From Ruegeria arenilitoris (GTDB lineage: Bacteria > Pseudomonadota > Alphaproteobacteria > Rhodobacterales > Rhodobacteraceae), in the NCBI RefSeq assembly GCF_013035425.1, contig NZ_WQHX01000001.1, positions 62,001 through 126,000 on the forward strand: a stretch of DNA of 64,000 nucleotides, given 5' to 3'. Both the position numbers and the translations under genes were made by a program. The notes under the pieces are model-generated. The model ran no database searches. It was not told the origin of the DNA and saw only the letters and a program-made list of their open reading frames with translations. Every line of letters starts with the position of its first letter. Positions within the stretch are counted from its first letter, which is position 1. This document shows positions 45,542 to 53,760 of the stretch, one piece after another.

Positions 45542-47044
45542 ATGAAACAACCCAACGCCCTGCTTGTTTGTTCGTTGAGTGTGATCGCGGTAATCGGGAT
45601 TTGGGGCGTTGTTGATATTCAGAGTTTGGTGATCTGGGCAAATGGCATAGTTCAGCAAACCTTCCACAGCAGAGGTTGGTTTGTGATGCTCGCAGCCTCG
45701 GGTATGCTGATTGGCTGCCTTGTTCTGGCCTTTTCTCCCTATGGCAACATTCGCCTTGGTCGGGATGATGAAGAACCAGAGTTCTCAACCGTCACTTGGA
45801 TTTCGATGCTGTTTTCTGCTGGCATGGGTGTCGGATTGTTGTTTTGGGCCGTGGCAGAGCCTTTGACCCACTTCAATTTCATTTCGGGCATGGCGCCGGA
45901 CTTTCTGGCCGCTCAGCAGGCAATGCTTGCAACGAATTTTCACTGGGGGTTGCATGCTTGGGCTATATACGGCTCTACCGCATTGACGATCGCTTACTTC
46001 AGCTTTCGTCGCGGCACCGGAATGATGGTCAGCGCACCTATTAAAAGCTTGTTTCCCGGTGAGCGATGGGCCGAGCGTGTCGGATGGCTGTCCGACTTCA
46101 TGGCCATCGTGGCAATTGCGATCGGTGTCGGTGGTTCGATGGCCATGGGCGTTTTCCAGGTAGCAGACGGTATCGCTGTACTAGGTGGAAGCGACACGGT
46201 CGGGGCCCTACTGATTGGCTTGGTTTTCGCAGCCATGGTCGCAGCCTACATACCGGCGCTTCTCATCGATCTGGGTCAGGGTATGGCACGCCTTTCAAAC
46301 GCTGCAATGTTAATTGCCATCAGCCTTGTGGCATACACGGTGGTCCTTGGCCCGACAGAATATTTATTGAACACGGTGGTCCAGGGGTTTGGTGATTACG
46401 TTACAAATGTCATTCCAAGGGGCTTTCAAACCTTCACCTTCTTTGGCGACGATGTTGCCAAGTGGTTCAGCGATTGGACCCTAACGTATATGGTCTGGTG
46501 GATAGCGTGGGGTCCATTTGTTGGCGTATTCGTCGCCCGCATCTCTCGGGGCAGGACCATCCGTGAGTTCGTTATTGGGGTGCTGTTCGCCCCTACTTTA
46601 TTTTCTATTCTATGGTTTGGAGCATTCGGCGGCATTGGACTGTTCGAGGCCCTTAACGGCGCGGGTGAGCTTTTGTTACTGACCCAATCAAATATCGAAC
46701 GTGTCACGTTCGCGCTTCTCGAACGGTTGCCACTTTCCCTGATCACCACGTTGGCGACGGTACTTGCCGCGTTTCTTTTCATAGTGACAAGCGTTGTAAG
46801 CGCAGCCTTCGTTCTAGGGACTTTCTCTTCGGGAGGGAACGAAAACCCGCCTCCAAGGGTTCGCCTGATATGGGGGGCACTGCTAGGACTATTGAGTGTT
46901 GCAATGATCCTTTCAGGCTCAGTCGACTCGGTAAAAATTTTAATCTCGCTTGGGGCTTTGCCCTTTGTGTTCATCTCGGTACTGCTGATGGTTTGCCTTT
47001 TCCGAGCATTAAGGGAGGAAGGAAAAAGCAATGCTAATCGGTGA
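45542..47044 (+). CDS. BCCT-family betaine/carnitine/choline-type transporter
   Basis: A 500-residue sodium- or proton-coupled carrier with about 12 membrane helices. Family marks: SAGMGVGLLFWAVAEPLTHF (Gly-rich helix and EP, residues 92-110), HWGLHAWAIYGSTALTIAYF, and the aromatic box helix TYMVWWIAWGPFVGVFVARISRGRTIREF. Substrates are quaternary ammonium or sulfonium compounds (glycine betaine, choline, carnitine, DMSP). It lacks the long charged tails of osmosensing BetP. With dddP in the same region DMSP import is attractive but unproven. Its end overlaps a 29-codon frame by 14 bases. Confidence 0.9.
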   Translation: MKQPNALLVCSLSVIAVIGIWGVVDIQSLVIWANGIVQQTFHSRGWFVMLAASGMLIGCLVLAFSPYGNIRLGRDDEEPEFSTVTWISMLFSAGMGVGLLFWAVAEPLTHFNFISGMAPDFLAAQQAMLATNFHWGLHAWAIYGSTALTIAYFSFRRGTGMMVSAPIKSLFPGERWAERVGWLSDFMAIVAIAIGVGGSMAMGVFQVADGIAVLGGSDTVGALLIGLVFAAMVAAYIPALLIDLGQGMARLSNAAMLIAISLVAYTVVLGPTEYLLNTVVQGFGDYVTNVIPRGFQTFTFFGDDVAKWFSDWTLTYMVWWIAWGPFVGVFVARISRGRTIREFVIGVLFAPTLFSILWFGAFGGIGLFEALNGAGELLLLTQSNIERVTFALLERLPLSLITTLATVLAAFLFIVTSVVSAAFVLGTFSSGGNENPPPRVRLIWGALLGLLSVAMILSGSVDSVKILISLGALPFVFISVLLMVCLFRALREEGKSNANR

Positions 47045-47120
47045 TCTTACCGACACTTTGATGAATCTGGTCACTTTTGCTTTCATCGCAGCAATGATTT
47101 GGATTTTGGTGCGCAGATAA
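47031..47120 (+). CDS. 29-residue single-helix membrane peptide overlapping the BCCT gene
   Basis: ATG at 47031 opens a 29-codon frame ending TAA at 47120. It encodes a short polar N-terminus (MLIGDLTDTLMN) and one hydrophobic helix (LVTFAFIAAMIWILVRR) ending in two Arg, a positive-inside stop-transfer pattern. An unusually strong ribosome site (GGGAGGAAGG) lies eight bases upstream, inside the BCCT gene, whose last 14 bases overlap this frame. The tight coupling suggests a small accessory subunit of the transporter, as known for some other carriers. Not a recognised family. Confidence 0.6.
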   Translation: MLIGDLTDTLMNLVTFAFIAAMIWILVRR

Positions 47121-47202
47121 CGAACAGCAAGCGCCTACACAGTGCTGCCTTTCAACAAAATCAGCATTGAACAACGCTGAAATTGCCGATCTTGTGAGCG
47201 CC

Positions 47203-47903
47203 ATGGATAAAGTAGCATTGATAACTGGCGGCGCGCGTGGGATCGGGCGCGCGATTGTAGAGAACCTGAGGCGAGATCACCAAATTGCGTTTACTTGGCT
47301 GGCAACTGAACCGTCAGCAGAGTTGAAGCAATGCAGCACCCTATCGGTTCAATCTGACCTAAGAGAAAACGGCGAACCGGCACGCGTCATTCAAAAAGTC
47401 ATTTCCCGTTTTGGGCGTCTGGACGCGATTGTGAATAATGCTGGCCTTGTACGCTCGACACCCAAAGACACATTCGTTGCGGAGGATCACACAGCGATAT
47501 TGAATCTCAACCTTTTGGCACCAGCAGCACTGCTGGCGGCGGCCCTGCCCCATCTGAACACTGGGGCATCAATTGTCAGCATCTCTTCCATGAATGCAAC
47601 GTGCCCCCTCGGGACGCAGCTACGTACGGCGCCAGCAAAGCCGCGCTCAATCTGTGGACCCGCGCAATGGCCAAAGAATTGGGCCCTGCGGGCATAAGGG
47701 TCAACGCCGTCGCACCCGGCGCGATAAACATCCCGGAAGCACCGCGTTCCGACGACCTGACGGAGATTTTCGTCAAAGACACTGCCCTGGGCCGCATAGG
47801 CACTCCCGAAGAAATAGCCAAAGTGGTGCGATTCTTGGTCTCTGATGACGCGGGATTTATTACTGGGGAAGTTTTGGGCGTGACAGGTGGTTATAGACTA
47901 TGA
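47203..47903 (+). pseudogene. Short-chain dehydrogenase gene with a frameshift
   Basis: Two overlapping frames together make one SDR protein. The first, from ATG 47203, has MDKVALITGGARGIGRAIV, AIVNNAGLV and SIVSISSMNAT; the second picks up at about 47601 with PPRDAATYGASKAALNLWTR (the Tyr-x3-Lys site), NAVAPGAINIPEAP and DAGFITGEVLGVTGGYRL. The break is near 47600-47605 at ACGTGCCCCC: adding one base restores the frame. Either a recent loss or a sequencing error in a C run. An upstream TTG (47167) is a less likely start. NAD(P)-dependent oxidoreductase, substrate unknown. Confidence 0.8.
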
Positions 47904-47970
47904 AAGTCTTTTTTTGGACGAGAGCGCATTGCGGCACTAAATTTCAAAAAGGGTCGAACAGGAAGGTGTT

Positions 47971-48771
47971 GTGGACAGTTTTTCGTTAAGCAAATTCAAG
48001 GGCCACTCGGTCGACGCTGACACCCGCGCATATATAGCGGCGCTTGAGGCCTTTGATAGTGCTGTCCAAATTCAGGAACTAAAACAACTCGAACAAAAAA
48101 GCCTCGTGCTGCCGCAGGCCCCAAAAGTTCTGGATGTAGGCTGTGGATTTGGGTTGGAAACACTCAGAATTGCACGACGCCTTGCATCCTCAGCTAAAGT
48201 TTGCGGGCTTGATGTCAGCGCCAATTTCTTGGCGGAAGCTAAGCGGCGATCCAATGAGGCCGGCTTAAAAATCGCTTTTGAAAAGGGTGATGCGCAGCGG
48301 TTGCCGTTTGCTGACAACTCCTTTGATTATGTGCGAGCGGAGCGCGTCCTGATTTACCTTAAAGATCCCGAATTGGCGTTGCGTGAAATTCAACGAGTCG
48401 CCTCCGACGGTGCCTGTCTCGCGGTAATCGAACCCGATTTTTCCTCTACAAACATCAACCATCCCGATCGCAAATTGGCCCGAAAGATTTTAACATATGA
48501 GGTCGAGACCGCCGTTGAACACAATGCCTTACCCGGAACAATTGATGCTTCACTACGGAACCTGCCGGATTATTCCATTGCAACCCGCGTTGTGGTCATG
48601 CCGCAAGAATTGGCGTACGGATATTTCGACAGTGTCGGAAAAAGAGCGTACACGGCAGGAGCCGTAACGGATACAGAATTGAGCAGTTGGTCAGACGGAT
48701 TGGAAGCTCTCGCCCGCGATCGAAGTGTTTTTGGAACAGTTGGTTATTTCTTATTCACTGCGCGTGCTTAG
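47971..48771 (+). CDS. Class I SAM-dependent methyltransferase
   Basis: A 266-residue protein with methyltransferase motif I VLDVGCGFGLETLRIAR (near residue 53), VCGLDVSANFLAEAKRR, motif II GDAQRLPFADNSFDYVRAERVLIYL and ALREIQRVASDGACLAVIEPDF. This fits the UbiE/Methyltransf_11 type that methylates small molecules. The GTG start has AGGAAGG four to ten bases upstream. The end overlaps the stop of the convergent ccmG by four bases. Substrate unknown. Confidence 0.85.
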   Translation: MDSFSLSKFKGHSVDADTRAYIAALEAFDSAVQIQELKQLEQKSLVLPQAPKVLDVGCGFGLETLRIARRLASSAKVCGLDVSANFLAEAKRRSNEAGLKIAFEKGDAQRLPFADNSFDYVRAERVLIYLKDPELALREIQRVASDGACLAVIEPDFSSTNINHPDRKLARKILTYEVETAVEHNALPGTIDASLRNLPDYSIATRVVVMPQELAYGYFDSVGKRAYTAGAVTDTELSSWSDGLEALARDRSVFGTVGYFLFTARA

Positions 48772-49307
48772 TTTTCTGCTGCCTTTTCCAACGCAGGCCG
48801 GATAGTGCTTTCGATTACACGCTGAGTGATTGGCCCTGCAAAGCGCAAAACAATTGTGCCTTCACCGTCAACTACATAGGTTTCCGGGACGCCATAAAGG
48901 CCCCAGTCCAACGCCATGCGACCCTGCTCGTCCCGTCCTATGGCTTGATATGGGTCGCCCAGCTCGGTCAGGAAAGCCTCGGCATTGGTTAAATTATCCT
49001 TGTAGTTGATCCCATAGACTGGAACGCCTTCCTCAGACAGTGCTTCGAGGTTTGGGTGCTCAGCGCGACATGGCGCGCACCAGCTGGCCCAATAGTTGAC
49101 CAGCTTTACCTCCCCGTCACGCAAAGTCGCATCGTCGAACAGCGGCTTTCCGGGAAATTCGACCAGAGCAACGGGCGGAGCAGGCTGGCCTTCGCGCGCA
49201 GATGGCAAAGCATCTGGGTCATCGCGGAACATTCCAATTCCAGCCAATACAGCAAAGGCAGCAAAGATTAGAGGCGGCGCAATCATCAAAGGAGAGATTT
49301 TAGCCAT
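48768..49307 (-). CDS. ccmG: Thiol:disulfide interchange protein CcmG/DsbE
   Basis: A 179-residue thioredoxin-like protein anchored by an N-terminal helix (PLMIAPPLIFAAFAVLAGI), with the redox site NYWASWCAPCRAEHP (C77, C80), GINYKDNLTNAEAFL and YGVPETYVVDGEG. It reduces apocytochrome c cysteines for haem attachment in the periplasm. Its ATG lies inside the end of ccmD (ATGGCTAA). The last gene of the ccmABCDG operon. Confidence 0.95.
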   Translation of the reverse strand: MAKISPLMIAPPLIFAAFAVLAGIGMFRDDPDALPSAREGQPAPPVALVEFPGKPLFDDATLRDGEVKLVNYWASWCAPCRAEHPNLEALSEEGVPVYGINYKDNLTNAEAFLTELGDPYQAIGRDEQGRMALDWGLYGVPETYVVDGEGTIVLRFAGPITQRVIESTIRPALEKAAEN

Positions 49308-49458
49308 CGCGCGACATCCTTTGCTCGACACTCTTCAATTCAGTCCGCACCCTTCGACCGCGCATCACACTCAACACAACCAACGCGACCAAAAGGACGA
49401 TAGAAATCCCATAAGCCGAAAGAACGGTTTCAGTGTACTTGCCTAAATCAGGGATCAT
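49300..49458 (-). CDS. ccmD: Haem exporter protein CcmD
   Basis: A 52-residue membrane peptide: MIPDLGKYTETVLSAYGISI leading into one helix (VLLVALVVLSVM) and a basic tail (RGRRVRTELKSVEQRMSRDG). It overlaps the end of ccmC by four bases (ATGA) and the start of ccmG by eight. CcmD stabilises the CcmABC complex and releases haem-loaded CcmE. Order and overlap fit the alphaproteobacterial system I operon. Confidence 0.9.
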   Translation of the reverse strand: MIPDLGKYTETVLSAYGISIVLLVALVVLSVMRGRRVRTELKSVEQRMSRDG

Positions 49459-50228
49459 GCATTTGCCCTTTCCCGCGCCAACAACGCCTTGATCCGGCGC
49501 GCGCGAATTTCAGTACACGTGCGATATAAGACCAACGCGATGAATAGCAAAACGAACCCGACAATACACAACATCAAAGGGAAAAAGTAGATGTTGCTTA
49601 CTTTCTCTTCAGTATCCGATCCTGTAACGGCAGCGACCCGCATAACTGACGCGCCCTGATGCAGGCCTTGGTTCCAAAAATTCACCGCATAACGGCTTAG
49701 GATAGCGAAAACAGATCCCACCAGACACAAAACCGAAGTCAGGTCGGCTGCTGTGTCCGGATCTTCTATCGCCTCCCATAAGGCCACATATCCAAGGTAA
49801 AATAAAAACAGGATTAGAAACGACGTCAGACGCGGATCCCAAGCCCACCAGCTACCCCACATGGGTTGCCCCCAGATTGCGCCGGTTACCAAGGCCACAA
49901 GCGTAAAAACTATTCCTACCGGAGCCGCAGCACGAGCCGCCAAAGCACTTACATGATGGCGCCGTACAAGCCAAATGAGCGAGGCCGCCAACATCATTAG
50001 CCAGCAGTTGATTGCCATCAACGCCGAAGGCACATGCAAATAGATGATCTTTACGGTTGAGCCTTGTTTGTAGTCATCCGGTGTGAAAAAGAACCCCCAG
50101 ACCAACCCCACGACCAAACACGTTGTTGAAGCCAACCAAAAAAAAGGCAGCAATCGCTCGCTTGTTGCAAGAAACTTGCGCGGGTTAGCGTATTCCCACA
50201 GTGAATTGGCTTTGGCTGTGATCGTCAT
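49455..50228 (-). CDS. ccmC: Haem export/ligation protein CcmC
   Basis: A 257-residue protein with six membrane helices and the tryptophan-rich haem-handling motif WGSWWAWDPRLTS between helices, plus conserved His in IIYLHVPSALMA and the later periplasmic loop (NFWNQGLHQGASV). CcmC places haem onto CcmE. Transcribed after ccmB with a 61-base gap. Confidence 0.96.
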   Translation of the reverse strand: MTITAKANSLWEYANPRKFLATSERLLPFFWLASTTCLVVGLVWGFFFTPDDYKQGSTVKIIYLHVPSALMAINCWLMMLAASLIWLVRRHHVSALAARAAAPVGIVFTLVALVTGAIWGQPMWGSWWAWDPRLTSFLILFLFYLGYVALWEAIEDPDTAADLTSVLCLVGSVFAILSRYAVNFWNQGLHQGASVMRVAAVTGSDTEEKVSNIYFFPLMLCIVGFVLLFIALVLYRTCTEIRARRIKALLARERANA

Positions 50229-50289
50229 GGGGCTTATTTAGTCCGTATCAGAGTCGTTCTCAATTGACCTCAGTCAAAGTTGTGGCGCT

Positions 50290-50946
50290 TCATCGCAGGT
50301 TGATCTTTAATACTGCTGCGCTGGCAAAAGGCAGCAACGCAATTGTGGCCGTTGTAATTCCTGCCAGCAATAATAGCGGCGTCTCTAATTCCGTCCCAGT
50401 CGCTCCTCGTCGGGCAACCTCGGCACCGAAAATAAGCGTTGGGACGTATAGCGGCAAAACCAAAAGAGACAAAAGCAGTCCGCCTCGTTTCAGTCCAACT
50501 GTGATGGCTGCACCAAATGTCCCGATCACACTCAAGGCCGGAGTACCAATCAGCAATGATACAACTAACCAAGTAAAACCAGTTTCCGGCAAATTGAGCA
50601 TTACACCAAGCAATGGCGCCACCAAGACTAAGGGTAAACCGGTCGTCAGCCAATGCGCCAATGATTTGACTGCCACAACTGCCTCCAAGGGAAGAGGCGC
50701 AGTAGCCAATAGATCTAACGAGCCATCTTCCCAGTCTAGCGCCAGCAGTCGATCAAGCGACAACAGGCACGCAAGTAACGCCCCTAGCCACAATACGCCG
50801 GGAGCGATAATGGACAACAAGGACGACTGCGGACCGACCGAAAATGGAACAAGTACCGTGACTATAAGAAAGAAAGCTAACCCAAGGCCAAATCCACCGC
50901 CAGCGCGAAACGCCAGTTTCAAATCTCGGAGCAACAAGGCAATCAT
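50290..50946 (-). CDS. ccmB: Haem exporter membrane subunit CcmB
   Basis: A 218-residue protein with six hydrophobic helices; [42 protein letters not shown] and [19 protein letters not shown] follow the CcmB family. It forms the ABC-type complex with CcmA. Start overlaps the ccmA stop by four bases (ATGA), so the two are coupled. Confidence 0.95.
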   Translation of the reverse strand: MIALLLRDLKLAFRAGGGFGLGLAFFLIVTVLVPFSVGPQSSLLSIIAPGVLWLGALLACLLSLDRLLALDWEDGSLDLLATAPLPLEAVVAVKSLAHWLTTGLPLVLVAPLLGVMLNLPETGFTWLVVSLLIGTPALSVIGTFGAAITVGLKRGGLLLSLLVLPLYVPTLIFGAEVARRGATGTELETPLLLLAGITTATIALLPFASAAVLKINLR

Positions 50947-51557
50947 AGAAAGGCCCCGTCAAAGTCTTCGATTGGTCTCGGTTTGACTTTGTTCGAGCTT
51001 ATGTCCAAAACTTTGGCTTCCAAGCCCAGGTCGATGTGTGTGGCAATTAGCGCCGAACCTCCATACTTCAGGTGGTCTTCAACAGCTTCAGCGAACATAG
51101 TCACGGCATTGCGGTCTAATGAGACTGTGGGTTCATCGAGCATCCAGATAGGACGCCCTGTAACCAACAGCCGTGCAAGTCCCGCACGGCGTTTTTGCCC
51201 AGCCGACAAGTTGCCAGCTTGGCGATCTGCCAGCTCATTTAGGTCATATCTATCCAACGCAGGTTGGATGCTGTGCGTTCCGAATACAGACATCCAGAAC
51301 GAAAGGTTCTCCGCCACAGTCAGGGTCGGCTTTAGCCCGTCGGCATGCGCAGCATAGGCAATCCGGTCCTCGGCGCCTTGAATTTGGCCAGCCAACGGCG
51401 CTTGAAGACCCGCAAGCGTACGCAACAGAGTTGTCTTGCCAATCCCGTTGGGGCCACGCAGAATCAGCGCTTTACCGGGTTCCAAAACAAAGTTCAGCCT
51501 TTCCAACAGGGCAAGCCCCCCTCGGGCAATGGCAAGGTCGGTCACGGTTAGAGTCAT
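50943..51557 (-). CDS. ccmA: Haem exporter ATP-binding subunit CcmA
   Basis: A 204-residue ABC ATPase with Walker [17 protein letters not shown], signature [16 protein letters not shown], Walker [13 protein letters not shown] and the switch His in [11 protein letters not shown]. It powers release of haem-CcmE from CcmC. First gene of ccmABCDG. Confidence 0.96.
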   Translation of the reverse strand: MTLTVTDLAIARGGLALLERLNFVLEPGKALILRGPNGIGKTTLLRTLAGLQAPLAGQIQGAEDRIAYAAHADGLKPTLTVAENLSFWMSVFGTHSIQPALDRYDLNELADRQAGNLSAGQKRRAGLARLLVTGRPIWMLDEPTVSLDRNAVTMFAEAVEDHLKYGGSALIATHIDLGLEAKVLDISSNKVKPRPIEDFDGAFL

Positions 51558-51688
51558 GACGTCCGATTATCCCATTGCGGTCAGTGGCAAAAGGAGGGAT
51601 TTGCCGCAGGGCATTTAGACGAGCCATCATGAATGATTTTTGACCCAAACAAAATCTACAATTCTTAACGGCGAACAAAGACGTTCAG

Positions 51689-52042
51689 TCATGTCGGGAT
51701 CAAGGCCAGCGCGATGCGACGTCCTTCGGATAGTAGTACGTTGTATGTTCGACAGGCAGCTGGCGAGTTCATGATCTCGACTCCTATGCCAGCGGTTTCC
51801 AACGCATGGCGCAAGTCAGCAGGAATATGCGTCAACTCTGCCCCTGTTCCTATCAGTAAAACGTCTACAATTTCGGAAAGGGCCAGCAGCGGGTCCATGT
51901 CAGAATAACCACCCCAACCTATAGTGCCCTCAGCGCTGGTCAAAATTGATCCCTCGTGGACCTGGCCGCCTATTCGGAAGAAGCCATGTCCGTAACCGTC
52001 AACCGGGGTTGCGTTGTTATAGATGATTTCATTGAGACGCAT
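51689..52042 (-). CDS. Mth938-like (NDUFAF3/DUF498) protein
   Basis: A 117-residue protein with YGHGFFRIGGQVHEGSIL, DVLLIGTGAELTHIPADLR, and GIGVEIMNSPAACRTYNVLLSEGRRIALALIP. This pattern belongs to the Mth938 family, whose mitochondrial member NDUFAF3 helps assemble complex I. It is downstream of the secDF genes and a TauE-type permease; in alphaproteobacteria it is a regular neighbour of secF. Confidence 0.88.
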   Translation of the reverse strand: MRLNEIIYNNATPVDGYGHGFFRIGGQVHEGSILTSAEGTIGWGGYSDMDPLLALSEIVDVLLIGTGAELTHIPADLRHALETAGIGVEIMNSPAACRTYNVLLSEGRRIALALIPT

Positions 52043-52051
52043 GCAAGTCTT

Positions 52052-52804
52052 CTAGCCCCAAAGCGGCAGACCGAACAAGGCGGTAAACGCAATGACTACG
52101 TACGCTGCCATTCTATAAAGCTTTTCTTTTTCCGGATTGAACATCCTGCCGCCTAACCAATTCCCCAACAGGTTCGGGACTGCCAAAACCAACCCTAACA
52201 AAAAGACATGCGAGGAGACGCGGCCCATACCGGACAAATATCCGAAAAGAAGGAAATCGAACCCGAATAGAAACAGCAGGATGGTCGCGCGTATTACTTC
52301 AACTGGTAAAGGACGGGACATATAGAACAAAATCACGGCCGGACCCGGCAATCCAGCCACACCGCCCAACAAACCTGCAGCGCCACCAATAGCCGCCACC
52401 ATTGTACGCCCAACCCGACCTGTGAACCGCAGACCAAGCGTCAGGATCACCAACATAGATAGCGACAGAAAACATACGGCATAGCGAAATACTTCGGGTT
52501 CGACCCTAGTCAGCAGCCAAAGCCCTAACGGCAACACCGCTGCGCAGCCGAGCAGCAGCCGCGCCAAATCACCCTTATCGACAACTTTCCACGCGCGGCG
52601 AAGATTGGGTAAAGGGCCAAAGACGTCCATAATCGTTAAAGCAAGCAACGCGCCAAACGGACCGAGAAGCGGGGCCGCGAGGGGTAAAAAGACAAGCGCC
52701 GTGCCAAAGCCAGAAAACCCCCGCACAATGCCGGCCATAAATGCTGCAATTAGTAGAATAGCCAGCCCACCGGGGGACTGGCCGAGAAAGTCAGGCGTCG
52801 ACAT
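52052..52804 (-). CDS. TSUP/TauE-SafE family permease
   Basis: A 250-residue protein with about eight hydrophobic helices: FMAGIVRGFSGFGTALVFLP with the family's Gly-rich first repeat, and GGAAGLLGGVAGLPGPAVIL in the second. Members export sulfite, sulfoacetate or other small anions. The ATG at 52804 lies inside the end of secF (14-base overlap); a longer start at 52912 would overlap secF much more. Substrate unknown. Confidence 0.85.
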   Translation of the reverse strand: MSTPDFLGQSPGGLAILLIAAFMAGIVRGFSGFGTALVFLPLAAPLLGPFGALLALTIMDVFGPLPNLRRAWKVVDKGDLARLLLGCAAVLPLGLWLLTRVEPEVFRYAVCFLSLSMLVILTLGLRFTGRVGRTMVAAIGGAAGLLGGVAGLPGPAVILFYMSRPLPVEVIRATILLFLFGFDFLLFGYLSGMGRVSSHVFLLGLVLAVPNLLGNWLGGRMFNPEKEKLYRMAAYVVIAFTALFGLPLWG

Positions 52805-53759
52805 TCGCGAACTGGTTGCCTGCCGTGTTCGACGGTTTGGACCAGTCGCGCTTAACGCCCAGCCACAACAAGATGGTCGAAGCGACGAATACCGACGAAT
52901 AGGTGCCCACAATCACGCCCCAGATCATCGCAAAAACAAACCCACGGATCACATCACCACCCAATACGTACAGCGAAATCAAAGCCAGCAGCGTAGTTAC
53001 CGACGTCATAACCGTCCGACTCAGCGTTTCGTTTATCGAGATGTTCAGAACCTCTTTGAGGTCCTTCTTTTTGTATTTTCGCAGGTTTTCACGAACACGG
53101 TCGAACACGACCACGGTATCGTTGAGCGAGTATCCAACAATGGTCAGCAGCGCGGCGATAATTGCGAGGTCGAAACGTATCTGCAGTTCGGAAAAGATAC
53201 CGATGGTCAAGATCACGTCATGCACCAAGGCTGCAACCGCGCCCAGCGCAAATTGCCATTCAAAGCGTAGCCAGATGTAAACAAGCACCGCCGCGATAGC
53301 CAATGCCACGGCAATGACGGCTGTTTGGATCAATTCGCCTGATACCTTGGGGCCGACGGATTCAACAGATACGAATTGTACGTCCGGCACTGCCCCCCTC
53401 AGCGCCTCTTCAACCGCAGTTACAATGGCTGCTGAAACCGCCTCCGCATCCGCTTGCGCCTGAATCCGGATCATGGCCACATTTTCATCCGGCCCAAAAG
53501 TCGGGTCGAAAATTTCAGTAATCGTTACGTCGCCAAGTTCCAACGGAGCAATTGCCTCGCGGTAAACGCCGACATTAACTTCCTCGGCGCTTTGCGTCCG
53601 GATGGTTGTGCCGCCCCGGAAATCGATACCAAAATTCAGCCCCTGTAGAAGGAAAGATGTAAACGCAATGACCATCATCAGGCCCGATATGCCCAGCCAG
53701 ATTTTCCAGCGGCTAAAGAAATCGAACGAGGTATTTTGGGGTACGAGTTTCAGTCTCAT
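52791..53759 (-). CDS. secF: Protein translocase subunit SecF
   Basis: A 322-residue protein with six membrane helices and the motifs LNFGIDFRGGTTI, GPKVSGELIQTAVIAVALA, LTIVGYSLNDTVVVFDRVREN and DVIRGFVFAMIWGVIVGTYSSVFVAS. With SecD it uses the proton gradient to pull exported proteins through SecYEG. It begins one base after the secD stop. Confidence 0.97.
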   Translation of the reverse strand: MRLKLVPQNTSFDFFSRWKIWLGISGLMMVIAFTSFLLQGLNFGIDFRGGTTIRTQSAEEVNVGVYREAIAPLELGDVTITEIFDPTFGPDENVAMIRIQAQADAEAVSAAIVTAVEEALRGAVPDVQFVSVESVGPKVSGELIQTAVIAVALAIAAVLVYIWLRFEWQFALGAVAALVHDVILTIGIFSELQIRFDLAIIAALLTIVGYSLNDTVVVFDRVRENLRKYKKKDLKEVLNISINETLSRTVMTSVTTLLALISLYVLGGDVIRGFVFAMIWGVIVGTYSSVFVASTILLWLGVKRDWSKPSNTAGNQFANVDA

Positions 53760-53760
53760 G

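Noticed and set aside
50264-50986. 240-codon frame antisense to ccmB
   Set aside because: Ser/Thr/Asn-rich translation typical of the complement of a hydrophobic membrane gene; ccmB is certain.
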